Below, one piece after another: positions 23,034-34,273 of a DNA stretch of 64,000 nt; the first letter of the stretch is position 1; each line of letters opens with the position of its first letter. The notes beneath the pieces are model-generated. The model did not search any database. It was not told where the DNA came from and saw only the letters and a list, made by a program, of their open reading frames with translations. Origin of the DNA: Manduca sexta. Lineage: Eukaryota; Arthropoda; Insecta; Lepidoptera; Sphingidae. The stretch spans positions 6,262,001 through 6,326,000 of the forward strand of contig NC_051130.1 of NCBI RefSeq assembly GCF_014839805.1, read 5' to 3'. The translations under genes and the position numbers were made by a program.

Positions 23034-23476
23034 ATGATTAAGGTAATGTCTATATTGTGTGCGTTTAAAGTGATAATGTGTTAAATGTGTACGTATATTT
23101 TACAGGTGCAATATGCTATGTTCGTACTAATTCTCATGTTCAGTGCAATGCCTGAGGCGAATTCTATCACAAAAAGAAGTTATTCGGACCAATCCGTCAA
23201 GGGTTACATCACAGAGGTATATATTTTTGACTAATAAACACTAATTCATTGAAAAACTTAATATTTAAAAACCTGCATTGCGTATAATCAATTCGTTTTT
23301 AGAGAACGTGTTGGTGGAACGAGGTTTGCAAGGAAGAGTTCCAAACGTTGTTCAGATGTAAATGTCCATCGTGGTCGTATTGCCGAAGCCCTGGGAAGTA
23401 CTACAACGCAGTGTGCTCTATGACAGAGACAGGTTATATATGGGACCAGCCGAACTCCGAGTGGCGCGGCCAGTAA
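23034..23476 (+). CDS. Small secreted six-cysteine protein (97 aa, 3 exons)
   Basis: Exons: 23034-23042 (only Met-Ile-Lys), 23106-23216, 23303-23476; borders AAG|GTAATG, TTTACAG, GAG|GTATAT and TTTTTAG; 294 nt in all. The first exon is chosen because it joins in frame and completes a strong signal peptide (about residues 1-23, core FVLILMFSAM). A Lys-Arg dibasic site follows (NSITKRSYSD). The mature part has six cysteines in the order TCWWNEVC, RCKC, SYC, AVC and ends MTETGYIWDQP...EWRGQ. This is probably a disulfide-stabilised secreted protein or peptide hormone-like factor. I recognise the general conserved-insect look but cannot name a family. The C-terminus has no Gly-basic amidation signal. 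It precedes the PAL gene on the same strand, with 467 bp between stop and PAL start. Confidence 0.8.
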
Positions 23477-23742
23477 CCAGTTAAATCCAATTAAACACCA
23501 TATTTTACTTATGTTACGTTATGCTTATTGCTCTAGGCATAACAACTAATATGTGCCAAATTCTAACAACGATTCTAATTTGAGACTGATTCTATAAATT
23601 GAAATGAAATTTCGCCTTCTATTTTCATATTGTATCTAAGATGTAGCTATTTGTTTCAAGTATTTATCACGTATCACATAATACACATACGAGTAATGTG
23701 TATTTCTCACGACCCGCTCAGTTATTAATTGTTATGTGTTTT

Positions 23743-23748
23743 AATAAA
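23743..23748 (+). terminator. Polyadenylation signal of the six-cysteine protein gene
   Basis: AATAAA about 270 nt after the stop codon at 23476 and about 200 nt before the PAL start codon, so the two genes have separate transcripts. Confidence 0.6.
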
Positions 23749-23943
23749 TCTATGTTTACTTGATACATATGGATTTTTATAGTACTTTTTCCTTAAATCT
23801 GACCTTGAGAATGTAGTAAAGAAGTCACAGCCGTAACGCGCATGCGTACGACCCGAATCAAAGAACCACAAATCAATAAAATCTCAAGCACACAGCACAC
23901 AGGCTTCGACAACAGTCCGATCATAACAAAATACATCGTTAAA

Positions 23944-25845
23944 ATGTTACCGATTCTTTTGTTAGTTTTCGCTTTCGCTGGAATTAATTGTGAACCAGAA
24001 ACAGTGAGGGATAACTTTGACTACTTCAATTATGGAGCCAACGAAGACATACTTAAGAATTTGGACTTACATCTGGTAAGAAAGCAAATCAGCTACGCAG
24101 CACTTTATCACGCGAACAGTGTAATGTGATTTATACTTGAATTTTAGCCGAAGGATGAAGTAGTACTAAGACCCCAGGAAGTGAAAGATTGGCCCCAACA
24201 ATCTCTGAATGTTGGGCAAATAACAGCCGTGTCAATTAATTCATTGGGCCAACCTGTGATCTTCCACAGAGCAGAACGAGTGTGGGATGAAAAGTGAGTA
24301 CTAGATGATACTGATTCAACTAAACTACCATAAAGTGCCTTCAATTTTCTTTTTCTTCTAGCACGTTCAATGAATCCAATGTATACCAAAACCTTGACAA
24401 AGGCCCTATAATTGAAGACACGATTCTTGTCCTCGATTCTCATACCGGCTCAGTTCTTCATAGTTGGGGAGCCTACGCATTCTACATGCCTCATGGTCTC
24501 ACTGTAGACCACCACGACAACGTATGGGTGACAGACGTGGCTAAACACCAGGTCTTCAAGGTAAATTTATTGTCTTATGTTAACATATATGACAGGTTCC
24601 ACAGAATGCAATGCTAATCATGAGTGATAACAAAACTTTGTTATGAAAACAATTTAATATAAATTTCTTTCACAGTACACTCCAAATAATCACAAGTACC
24701 CAAGCCTGACAATAGGAGAAGCATTCACAGCTGGATATCCTTACCGTCGTCGTGTGTTACTTTGCATGCCGACATCAGTTGCAATCGCAAGCACCGGCGA
24801 AATATTCGTCGCTGATGGATATTGTAACAACCAAATACTAAAATTCAACGCGGCTGGGACCTTGCTGCTAGCAATACCGTCGTATTCAGATACATTAACC
24901 CTGAACTTACCACACAGTGTAACTTTATTGGAGCATTTGGATATCGTGTGTGTTGCTGATAGAGAGAACATGAGAATTGTTTGCCCGAAAGCAGGATTGA
25001 AGAGTTATGTTGACGTACTGGAACCGGCGACTATCATTGAGGATCCTACATTGGGAAGAGTGTTTGCTGTAACATCTCACGGTGATACGATCTATGCTGT
25101 TAATGGACCTACATCCCCTAACATTGCTGTGAGAGGTTTTACAGTGAATGCTGTTAATGGCAATATTTTGGATACCTGGGAACCAACTACTGTAAGTACG
25201 GGACATGAAGGTACGAGTAAATAAAATAAATACAGTATAATGTAAAAATATCGTAATTCAGATGTAAAATCATTTTATAAAATAATGCAGTATGACTGAT
25301 TTTGATATACAAGCAGATAAAAACAATAATTTCTAGTTACAATCTTAGATAACATTTTTTTTAATATTTGTGGAATGACGTCAAAACGATCAAACTAAAA
25401 GATAGATGATTTGATTTTTATATAAAGTTATGATAGGTACATAATATATGTATATACAGATTGTAAAATGTTGTGTCCAATGGAAGATAAAGATTCAACT
25501 CTCGCGACGTCATCGCCCTTGCAGTGCATATGTGCAAGAGAGATAGCGCAACATTGTGAGATGTCTCATTACGCGAAATATTGTTATCGAATTATTTTAT
25601 CAAATTTCACTGCTGTTTCCACAGCAGAGAAGCGTTTTAGTACTAATCCCTCTTACGTAAAAATTAAAGTGTCAAATCAAACAGAAAAAAATACCTCATA
25701 GAGTATAATTATTTTTATGTTACAGGGCTTTACAAACCCCCACTCACTGGCCGTGACGCGGAACGGCTCGCATCTCTACGTCACAGAAATCGGACCGAAC
25801 AAGATCTGGAAATTCGAACTGACCGACGTATATGATAAAAAGTAA
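23944..25845 (+). CDS. PAL: Peptidyl-alpha-hydroxyglycine alpha-amidating lyase (PAL, 370 aa, 5 exons)
   Basis: Exons: 23944-24075, 24148-24293, 24362-24560, 24676-25191, 25726-25845; 1113 nt, frame kept throughout. PAL cleaves peptidyl-hydroxyglycine to an amidated peptide plus glyoxylate, the second step of neuropeptide amidation, in the secretory pathway. The start at 23944 is followed by a signal peptide (LPILLLVFAFAGINC). An in-frame ATG at 23842 would add 34 residues ahead of it and is less likely. The six-bladed propeller carries the expected residues: HRAERVWD (84-91, catalytic Arg region), FYMPHGLTVD (His137), ADGYCNNQILKF (Tyr208), LPHSV (His239) and NPHSL (His337). The three PH histidines match the metal ligands of the family. 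Insects encode PAL apart from the monooxygenase PHM, and no PHM domain is seen here. AATAAA follows 14 nt after the stop. Confidence 0.96.
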
Positions 25846-25858
25846 AAAAAAATAGTGA

Positions 25859-25864
25859 AATAAA
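25859..25864 (+). terminator. Polyadenylation signal of PAL
   Basis: AATAAA 14 nt after the PAL stop codon (25845); the 3' UTR would be very short. Confidence 0.5.
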
Positions 25865-25869
25865 CAGTT

Positions 25870-27090
25870 TTAAGTATTTTCCACACTAATAGAGAATTGC
25901 TTGCCTAATGCGAATCAAATTCGCTACGATGACAACGATCGGTCGTTTGACGTTCAATTTGGATTCAATAATAGTATTAGATTATATGTAGCAAATGTTT
26001 CATAACAATATATTAATCTCTCCAAATGGCTTGCATAGCGCGTGGCGCGGGATGTAGGCGTCATAATCACATATATCTTGCTATAACTTTAATATAAATG
26101 CACATAGGATTTATACGATCAATGACCAGGAATGTCTTTTCAAGATGTTTCAACTTTGAAACTAACTTCAGTTGGGTTACGTTAGTAAGCTAAAGAACTA
26201 CCTAGTTCTAACTACAAAACTAAATTATTAGCTAACTAATTAGGTCAAATCCAAGCCAAGGCTATTCCTACAATTTTGATCTTATAGTAAAATACGTAAG
26301 AACATTCCGGCCAGGGTCTTACAAACACGTTATTTGAAATGGATTGAGCAGGTTTAAAAATCACGCACAGACGAAAGAAGGAGTTTAGATTGTATGTATT
26401 AACTAGTTCTCTTAAATGAAACTTCAAATTCGTGTAATTATTATATTTATAATGCTATTTATTCTTAAACTTAATTATTCTTGCCAGTTGTAGCTATTAT
26501 AGTAACATTAAATAATGGACCAAATGTGGCACATTAGTATTTATCGCGTAATGGAATATATTCAATAGTGTAATTTATATTTTTACTCTCAAAACTAAAT
26601 ATAACAATGTGTAATTGAAAATTCTTGTGGGCTTTTCATTTTTCGCATCCCCACCTACTAGAAATTCTAAATTCATGTTATGGATACATCACATTAATTT
26701 ACACTATAATAAATAAGTATATCACTTATACATATTAAGATAAAAATACAGACTTAGCCCGGGTTGTCTCATTCATGATCAGAAGAAGTTATGGTCTTCT
26801 TACACTGGATGTGGACGAATGACTTTGCCTCACTGTGAATATGCTTGCAATTAACCAGTGTAGTAACAGAGCTGCTGACTTCAACATATTGCATGCGCAT
26901 TCAATGCTGGGATCGTTCTGTGTTCTATGTTGACAGGCTTCTTTTTCCACACTTAGCCTGTAAATTATTGGTTATTAATTAGCCAGTATAATAAGAGCTC
27001 TAAGTTTACCTGATCACGGATGAAGCAACACGGCCTTAGTTTCACAATATCATTAAATAATATTGGAGTATAACTACATACCTAACTGGC
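25870..27090. other. Intergenic between convergent PAL and USE1
   Basis: No coding signal. Contains the 3' UTR of USE1 on the minus strand; TTTATT at 26458-26463, a minus-strand AATAAA, is a candidate polyadenylation signal some 630 nt past the stop. The stretch 26755-26960 is less AT-rich but unassigned. Confidence 0.4.
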
Positions 27091-29723
27091 TTACAACTCA
27101 AATTTCCTTTTTTTCATCACCTTCATGAAGAGTACCATATCTGTAAAAAAATATTGTGTTAATAAATAAAAGCAAAATATACAATGACAGGTTCATTACA
27201 TTTTTTAATATTAAATGGCAAAGCAAGACACATTTACGGCCTTTTTCAATAAAGAATCCCAATCTTAATCTTCAATCTGATCCCCAGAATAAATCAATCA
27301 AATTAAGTAATTTGTAAGCATAAAAAAAATACTTTGTTCTGATTGTTCCATTTTCACAATGCATGGAAAAAAGCGATTAGAATAATTTATTTAAAACGGC
27401 CATAATGGCAAATATACTGAGAACAATTGCGCATAAACTGAACCAATCAAGCAGAACAGTAGGCACAAGTACATCTATATCATAATGTAGAGATTGTTTA
27501 TATTTTTTTATTAGCCCAATCTGTGATATCACTTCGTTGATTACAAAAATCTTTCTTAGATAGGAAGGTATGAATGCTATAACTTTTATCTATAATAATA
27601 TTTGTGTGAAATTTGGTATTATATAAAAGGAATGCTTACTTATAAAGATAACCATAACAATAGCCAGCATAATCCAAAGCCAGCATTTCCATGCGCTGCG
27701 ACTGTGCTCTTGCAGTTTCTCTGACTCCACTTTGAGAGACATTACATTACGATCTGTCAGCTCTGACGACTTTTTCAATGCCTTAAAAAAGGAAACTTTG
27801 TTGAGTATAAGAATATTTCCATCAGTTTATTATTCATATATAGGTACTAGTTTTAGTACATACTAGGCTATAGTGGCATTATAGAATTTTATATTGTTTT
27901 ACAGTATATGTGCGTGTATGATGTGTATATTTTGTATTCAGAATATGCTCACTTTTTTATTCTACATAAATATTGAATTAAATTTGGTGAACATATGGAG
28001 TTTAAAATTTAAAACCATAATTTGTATCTTAAAAACAAAAAGTAAAGGCACTTACTTCAGTATCTCCTCTAATTATAGTGCTTGCAATTTGTGATTGTTC
28101 TTTCAGACTTTTTGTCAGTAACACCATATTTTCGGCAACTTTTTCTTGCATATTCTGATGGTACTTGAGAATAGAGTCAATATCTTCTTGGCTTGTACTA
28201 TTGCTGGTGAAGTTTGGTGCTTTGATTATGTTACGTTTGCGTAATGATTCATCACTGTCCTCTGTAATTGGAAAAAATAAATACAATTATAACATATACA
28301 TATTTATTTGTTGCAGTCATGTAAGGACTACGAAACTGATTTTTATTATTTCACTGATAGGAAGCTACATTACTCCCGAGTGCTTTAGGCTACTTTTTAT
28401 TCCAGAAAAATGTTTAACCTGGATAAACATTTTCATCCAGCAGAGCTGCAGGCAAAAGCTATATTACACTAAAATAATTGTTTGTTACAATTTTTCATAC
28501 TTATTAATGAAAGTATAAGCATACCAGAATAGTTCTCAAAGTTATAAGTATTCAGTATATAAAACAAAACTACAGCAAATAAAAAAAAAAAAAACTATTT
28601 AACTAAATACATTGAACTAAATACATGCACAGAATTTGACTAATGCTAACTAGGCCGATTATATTACTATGAAAAACTGAAATAGTAAGACTTACCAAGG
28701 CCAAAGAGTTCTGAACGTAACTCAACTCCATATTTGACTACCGTTTTCTGATGTATTTCTTGTGCTGATGCATCGGCTGACATAGTAGCTGCACCATGTG
28801 ATAGTTGCTGGACAGCTTCTAACTAGAAAATTACAAAATACATGTTACCATTTCCTACTTTAAGAGCTAGAAATTAGAATTAAAAAGTACTTCCTACTGA
28901 GATAAGAATATAAAGACTGTTTACCTGTACCTGAACTCCCTCTTTTTTCATTGCTGTCTAACAAAAATATGAGACTGAATGAACAGAAAGGGCACTCTTG
29001 TATGGCACACACATATGAGCACCATATCTCTTGCATCTTTGGCTGATCTCTGTTAAGACTGACTACTGTAGCCAAAATTTGGCTAGGAGATATTTATAAG
29101 ACTTGCTTTCTGCATAATATTAACATAGTATTATATGTTTTTATATATAAACTTACTTTTTCTATTGGACTGTTCAGTGTGGCGGTTTGCACTACTCCTT
29201 TGAGAAATGTTGCTCTCTTAGTATATTCAGCCAAACAATCCTTTGAAGGTTTACTGGAAAGTACCATTTAAAATTATTAAAATGATATCTCTGAATAACT
29301 TTACAAATTAAGTACTTACTTATTGATACATGGGAAAAAATTCACAAGAGATGCAATTTTGAAGTAAAGATATTAAGTTTACAAATCTTCGTATTGAATG
29401 TTTTTGAACTCTGTGACATCAGCTGTAGTTGTAAAAATATATTTCTATTGTAACATTATAGTTTTAATTACAAGAAATATAATCATTGAGATTTTTTTTT
29501 TTTCATGAAATATGCTATTTGTTTGTGCAACTTACTCTGGTCCAGTTTTCAATTCTGTGATCATATCGTTTAAAGCTTCCACATATTTCTTCAGCCTCCA
29601 GTTTCCGTCGATGCATTCTTGTTTTGCAATCAATTCGCACTTATTCAGGAGTTGCCGTACATTCATTTCTAGACGGGATTTTTTGGGGACAGTACCAATA
29701 CTTTTCAATTTCTCCATTATCAT
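27091..29723 (-). CDS. USE1: Vesicle transport protein USE1 (ER SNARE, 269 aa, 6 exons)
   Basis: Exons on the minus strand: 29723-29536, 29253-29157, 28822-28696, 28261-28056, 27781-27640, 27140-27091; 810 nt, all GT..AG. USE1 is a tail-anchored SNARE of the ER that acts in Golgi-to-ER retrograde fusion with syntaxin-18 and SEC20. The N-terminus shows the family block SRLEMNVRQLLNKCE (about 16-30) and WRLKKYVEALNDMI (about 40-55). A middle block reads YGVELRSELFG. The SNARE coiled coil covers roughly 165-236 (DIDSILKYHQNMQEKVAENM, SLKEQSQIAS, SLKVESEKLQEH). The membrane anchor is WLWIMLAIVMVIFI plus NMVLFM (about 238-260). The last exon is tiny (50 nt), adding a short basic lumenal tail. A second ATG two codons downstream (29717) could also serve as start. 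The human protein is about 259 residues, so the length fits. Confidence 0.93.
28355..28470 (+). repeat. Diverged fragment of the dispersed short element in a USE1 intron
   Basis: 'ggctactttttattccagaa', 'tttcatccagcagagctgca' and 'ggcaaaagctatatt' match the end of the family in which '...ggcaaaagctag' is the terminus. Located in USE1 intron 3. Confidence 0.4.
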
Positions 29724-30159
29724 CGATGATTTAGTTCCAGACCCGTAAAGCTTGATATAAATAAATAAAAAACCCTAAATGTAACTGTATCTTTAACTAT
29801 GTGTAAAAATTAGTTTCGATATATGCATTTCTACACAAAATTTCCACGCAGCAGCTGCTTACATTTGATCCATACGGTTCCCTGTGTTTTATAGCAGAGT
29901 TTTATAGTGTTTTTTAAATTGGGAAACAGAACATTTCTGCAATTTTTGACATTTACAAAAGTGATATCGTTGACAAATGACAACCACAGATTACCAAAAG
30001 AGACAACTGGCATCGGCATCACGACAACTGACGACTTCCTTGCTGACAACACGTAAGTAGCTTGTGCACATCCGGATACCGCGTTTCTAAATTTAGAAGC
30101 TGAATCCGGACCCCAAAACAATTTAGCGTTATTTTCAAGAGTTATCTCAGAACTTTGAA

Positions 30160-30215
30160 AGACGAGACCTTAGCACTGCAGTCGTACCGTAATACAACTA
30201 ATACAACTACGAGGT
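30160..30215 (-). repeat. SINE head fragment
   Basis: 'gaccttagcactgcagtcgt' and 'accgtaatacaac' are the reverse complement of the SINE head. The unit 'aatacaacta' is doubled (aatacaactaatacaacta). No body is present. Confidence 0.6.
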
Positions 30216-30849
30216 AGTCGTATTGTATTTATGTCTAGTGTAATCTTAGTTATAATTATATATATTGTATATTTTCGAATAATAAGTTATCATTTTTGTA
30301 ACGTTTCTTTTTAAATCTCTTTTTGTAAATATAGCCTTTCTACTGTGTCAACTTTCATTTATAATGTTGAGTTGAAAAGTAAAGATAAGAAAACGTCAAA
30401 AGCAAACATCCGAATTTAAAAAATTCGTTTCTTTATTTACAATCTCAAAATAGGATGTATTATTGACTCGGCCAATAAGAAGTTAGAAATTTAAAATAAA
30501 CATATAATCGCTATTACACACAATCACGACTTTACACCTTGAAACTGGCAGAGGGAATTGACCACCACATTATAATTATCCGAATAACTTGCATAGTATA
30601 TAAATAGTCATTGCAATAAATGTACAATCTTTCTTCTTCTTCACCTATACGTACATGCTACAAATATAGAAAATTGTGGTTTGAAAAGAAAAAGATTTAC
30701 CAATTTTGTGATTGTCATTTCATAAATGTCAAAGTCATCGTTGAATCCGGCGAAACCAAGCTAGTTTGTTAATTTTATACCGAATTAATATATTAAAAAT
30801 CTACATTTACTACATATTTCTTGTAGAAAATAGTAATTATTTCATAAAT

Positions 30850-32990
30850 ATGGTAAGTCACTACTTTGTAACGGGTCTAGTGCAAAAAAAATGAATATTT
30901 ACAGGTTAGTTACATCTTGCTTGGTCATTCAAGTTCATAACAACAATTTTCTTTTCTTCAGGCTCGGCGTTATGACACACGTACCACTATTTTCTCGCCA
31001 GAAGGTAATATTTTATCAATGTTCTGATGTACATTGTGCGCAGCATTTACTACATTCCTTTTTTGAATTCTCAGGGCGTCTTTACCAAGTTGAGTATGCC
31101 ATGGAAGCCATCAGTCATGCGGGTACATCTCTTGGAATTTTGGCCACTGACGGTATACTCCTGGCCGCCGAACGCAGAAATACGAACAAACTGTTGGATG
31201 AAGTGTTCTTTTCTGAAAAAATCTATAAGTTGAATGACGATATGGTTTGTTCTGTCGCCGGCATTACTTCCGACGCTAACGTGCTCACAAACGAACTCAG
31301 ACTTATTGCTCAAAGATATTTGCTGCAGTATGGAGAGTCTATTCCTTGTGAGCAACTGGTCTCATGGCTCTGTGATGTAAAGCAGGCATACACGCAATAT
31401 GGAGGTAATTATAAAATATTTTCTTGTCTTTCTCATGTTGGGGAATATTTGTTAAGATGGGTTAGTGTTTATAAACTAACTGCACATTGCCTAAACTTAG
31501 TTAATTTATATGAAAATTGGGATATGTGCATTTAAATAGTCTTAAGCCTGGTTCAGGCTCGGCATACTATTATAGTTGAATAGCAAGTAATTTAGGAATC
31601 TAATGTGTCTATACTAATCTACTCAAAAAAGTTTCCAGTGTTTAGTCGTTTAGTAACCACAATACTACTTGAGTAAAATTCTAGCATCATCCAAACTAGG
31701 CTTTAGACATACTATACGTGAAACAATTATTATCTAGCTACAATGTGATTTCTTGAATCTATTTTACAGGTAAGAGACCTTTCGGTGTATCTATCTTGTA
31801 CATGGGATGGGATAAGCATTATGGCTACCAGTTATACCAGTCAGACCCAAGCGGCAATTACGGTGGATGGAAGGCTACATGCATTGGGAACAACAGTGCG
31901 GTAAGGGTTTTTATTATTATAATAATTATAAAAATTATATATTTTAGAAAGTACAGTAGTAATTTTATGCATGCTGACTTTTTTTGAGGTTTTTTTTTAT
32001 AAATGTTACACTATGATGCTGATTTCTGAACATAAATAATTAAATCTTCAAAATTTTAATTGTTTATTTTTTGCTGGTAGACATGTATACATAGGGCTAA
32101 TTTTATTTAGTAATAATATTGGTCCTGCAAAAACATTGGCCCACTGTTGGGTACAGCTCTCCACCATATTGTGTTTTTAATCATGGAAATTCAGAGTTAA
32201 AATTTTGTCAAAACTTTTTTTGCTGACTTTTAATTTATGGTTCAGAATAAGTACAGATTAATCTACAATCTACTTTGGCCTTATTTGCTTTGTTCCTCAG
32301 GCTGCAGTATCAAGTTTGAAGCAAGAGTACAAAGAAAACGAGACAACTCTAGCTGAAGCCCAGGCTCTAGCCATCAAGGTCCTCAGCAAGACTCTAGACA
32401 TGACTAAACTAACTCCAGAAAAAGGTTTTTATATTTTTAAAACAATTTTTTCATAATAATAATGCTGTACAAAGGTATAATTGATCAAATTGATTGTATA
32501 CTTTTAGGTAATGTCATGATGGCACTGTCCATGTTAGAGAAAAGTCCCCAAAGTAAATAATAAAAAAAAAACAAAAAATATACATTTACAACTTTTTTCT
32601 ACTAATAATATCAATTGCCATAGTAAATATTATAAACAGTTGAAATTTTTTTTGAGAAATTTATTGATATTGATAATTCAGATAATGGTCATTTTTCGAA
32701 TATACACAATACCTTCATGACAAATAAAATTGTTTTAAAAGGGGTATTGTGTATACATCAAAAAAAATATTTTTCATACCAATAAAAACAAAACAACTGC
32801 TTTATTTATATAAAACCAAATATAAACTAGTCTGTAAATATTTTCAGTGGAAATGGCGACTCTAACACGCAAAGACAACAAGACAATAATTAGAGTGTTG
32901 ACTGGTGCTGAGGTTGAGAAACTGATCGCAGACTTTGAGAAGAGTGAGGCAGAAGCCGAGGCTGCGAAGAAACAGCTAGCTAAATCTTAA
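30850..32990 (+). CDS. PSMA4: 20S proteasome subunit alpha 4 (257 aa, 6 exons)
   Basis: Exons: 30850-30852 (ATG alone, then GTAAGT), 30962-31004, 31075-31404, 31770-31900, 32301-32424, 32848-32990; 774 nt in frame. This is an alpha-ring subunit (alpha3) of the 20S proteasome core, in cytosol and nucleus. The alpha-type N-terminal signature is intact: [15 protein letters not shown] then [16 protein letters not shown] (about 2-32). Further typical blocks are [55 protein letters not shown] and [13 protein letters not shown]. The tail is the usual charged one ([14 protein letters not shown]). Alpha subunits lack the catalytic Thr, as here. The human protein has 261 residues. The donor of exon 5 is weak (AAAG|GTTTTT), and a potential alternative last exon lies in the intron after it (32508-32560). 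AATAAA is at 33029. Confidence 0.97.
32508..32560 (+). other. Possible alternative last exon of PSMA4
   Basis: Preceded by an acceptor-like tgtatacttttag. Joined to exon 5 (ending 32424, phase 1) it stays in frame and encodes [17 protein letters not shown] before TAA at 32558. AATAAA overlaps the stop (32559-32564) and is followed by an A-run. Such an isoform would lack the normal last 48 residues. The reading is hypothetical. Confidence 0.25.
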
Positions 32991-33028
32991 TAACTATATC
33001 TTTAATTAAGTAACTTTTCATTTCGTAC

Positions 33029-33034
33029 AATAAA
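33029..33034 (+). terminator. Polyadenylation signal of PSMA4
   Basis: AATAAA 39 nt after the stop codon, followed by T-rich sequence. Confidence 0.65.
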
Positions 33035-33039
33035 TGTTT

Positions 33040-34273
33040 TACAACATAGCTATGGTTTTAATGATAATTTAATTGATTGCTACATAAATGGGAGTTTCTG
33101 AATATAATACTAACCTTTGCTTGTGATGTATGAAATATAAAAAAAAAACTGTATGACTTATCAACTACTATGTATTTTTACTTTTTATAATTAGAGATAT
33201 AATTTTATTGGCTAATACATGGTTTGAGTCATAGTTAAGGTCAAGGAGAATTATAATAATCTTAGCAAACATAGACCTTCGTGTCTAGTATGTTGAAATC
33301 GCTGAAATGTAGATCAGTTTAAATTTACTAAGTTTAAGCGTTTTATTTTCTATTACAAAATGAACTTATTGAAATAATGTCGCGCGTTAGGCTGGCGAAA
33401 ATTCAACTGATGGTATTTATTTTTTGAGTGTATAAGGAAAATATTCCATAGGGATAAAATGGAACTGTAATTAATGCAAATCAATAGATGGTGTTCGTGG
33501 CGGTTCTATCGTTTGTAAAATTATATTCCTTTTTATCATGTTAAGATGGATTTAAGTCCACGAAGCTAAAGTTGCAGCAGGCACGGCTAGTTGTAAATAA
33601 AATACACATTTAAAAAAATATATTTATTTAAAAACGTTCGTACACACATTTAGGACATTTCTACTTTATATTATTATATTTTAATAACAATATAAGTAAC
33701 TATACACAAATCCACAAACACGAGGTCTACTATCTATTTACTTAATCAAATAAAAGTTATTTCAATTATAAATCAAACGGTAAATAAATATTTAGACCAA
33801 AATTGCGAACCCAAATACTCAATCACTACCGGAGTTTTTATACGTAATCTAAGTTGAATTACGCATAAAAATCTGTAAAGAAGCACGCCTAATACGCTCA
33901 CTATTTATCTAAAAATAATTTTGTATAAATTTCAATTTCAATTGAATGTTTTGTAATGTCCCTTAAAATTAAATAATTACATATAAATAACCGATTAGGT
34001 AATGACACATTTGTAAACTAGTATAGATGTTTGACGATAAATACACTACTAGTACGAATGGTATCTATTAGATAGAACAGCAGAAATTTATAACAATACA
34101 TATTTTTTCATATTTTCATTGTAATTCAGTTTTCTTTGTGTATTATACTTATTACTTACATTTCAATCGTATGATTATAATTTATGTAGTCTATCAAAGC
34201 TTAACTCTAAGTAATTACTAACTTACAACTACGCGACGCTATCGCCATCTGTTGATCCCGCCACGTCAACTAG
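33040..34273. other. Intergenic between convergent PSMA4 and cytochrome b561 genes
   Basis: AT-rich and non-coding. The minus-strand 3' UTR of the b561 gene probably fills much of it; TTTATT at 33623-33628 (AATAAA on the minus strand) is a candidate end, about 650 nt past the stop. Confidence 0.4.

Noticed and set aside
24754..25224. 156-codon frame as a separate gene
   Set aside because: It is the PAL exon 24676-25191 read past its donor.
28165..28518. 117-codon plus-strand frame
   Set aside because: Antisense to USE1 exon 4 and running into a repeat fragment.
29831..30121. 96-codon minus-strand frame upstream of USE1
   Set aside because: No domain, and adjacent to a SINE fragment. A plus-strand donor-like GTAAGT near 30052 was also noted, but without an accompanying frame.
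30891..31535. 214-codon frame read as one exon
   Set aside because: Starts and ends in intron sequence; the real PSMA4 exon 3 is 31075-31404, with splice sites that keep frame with its neighbours.
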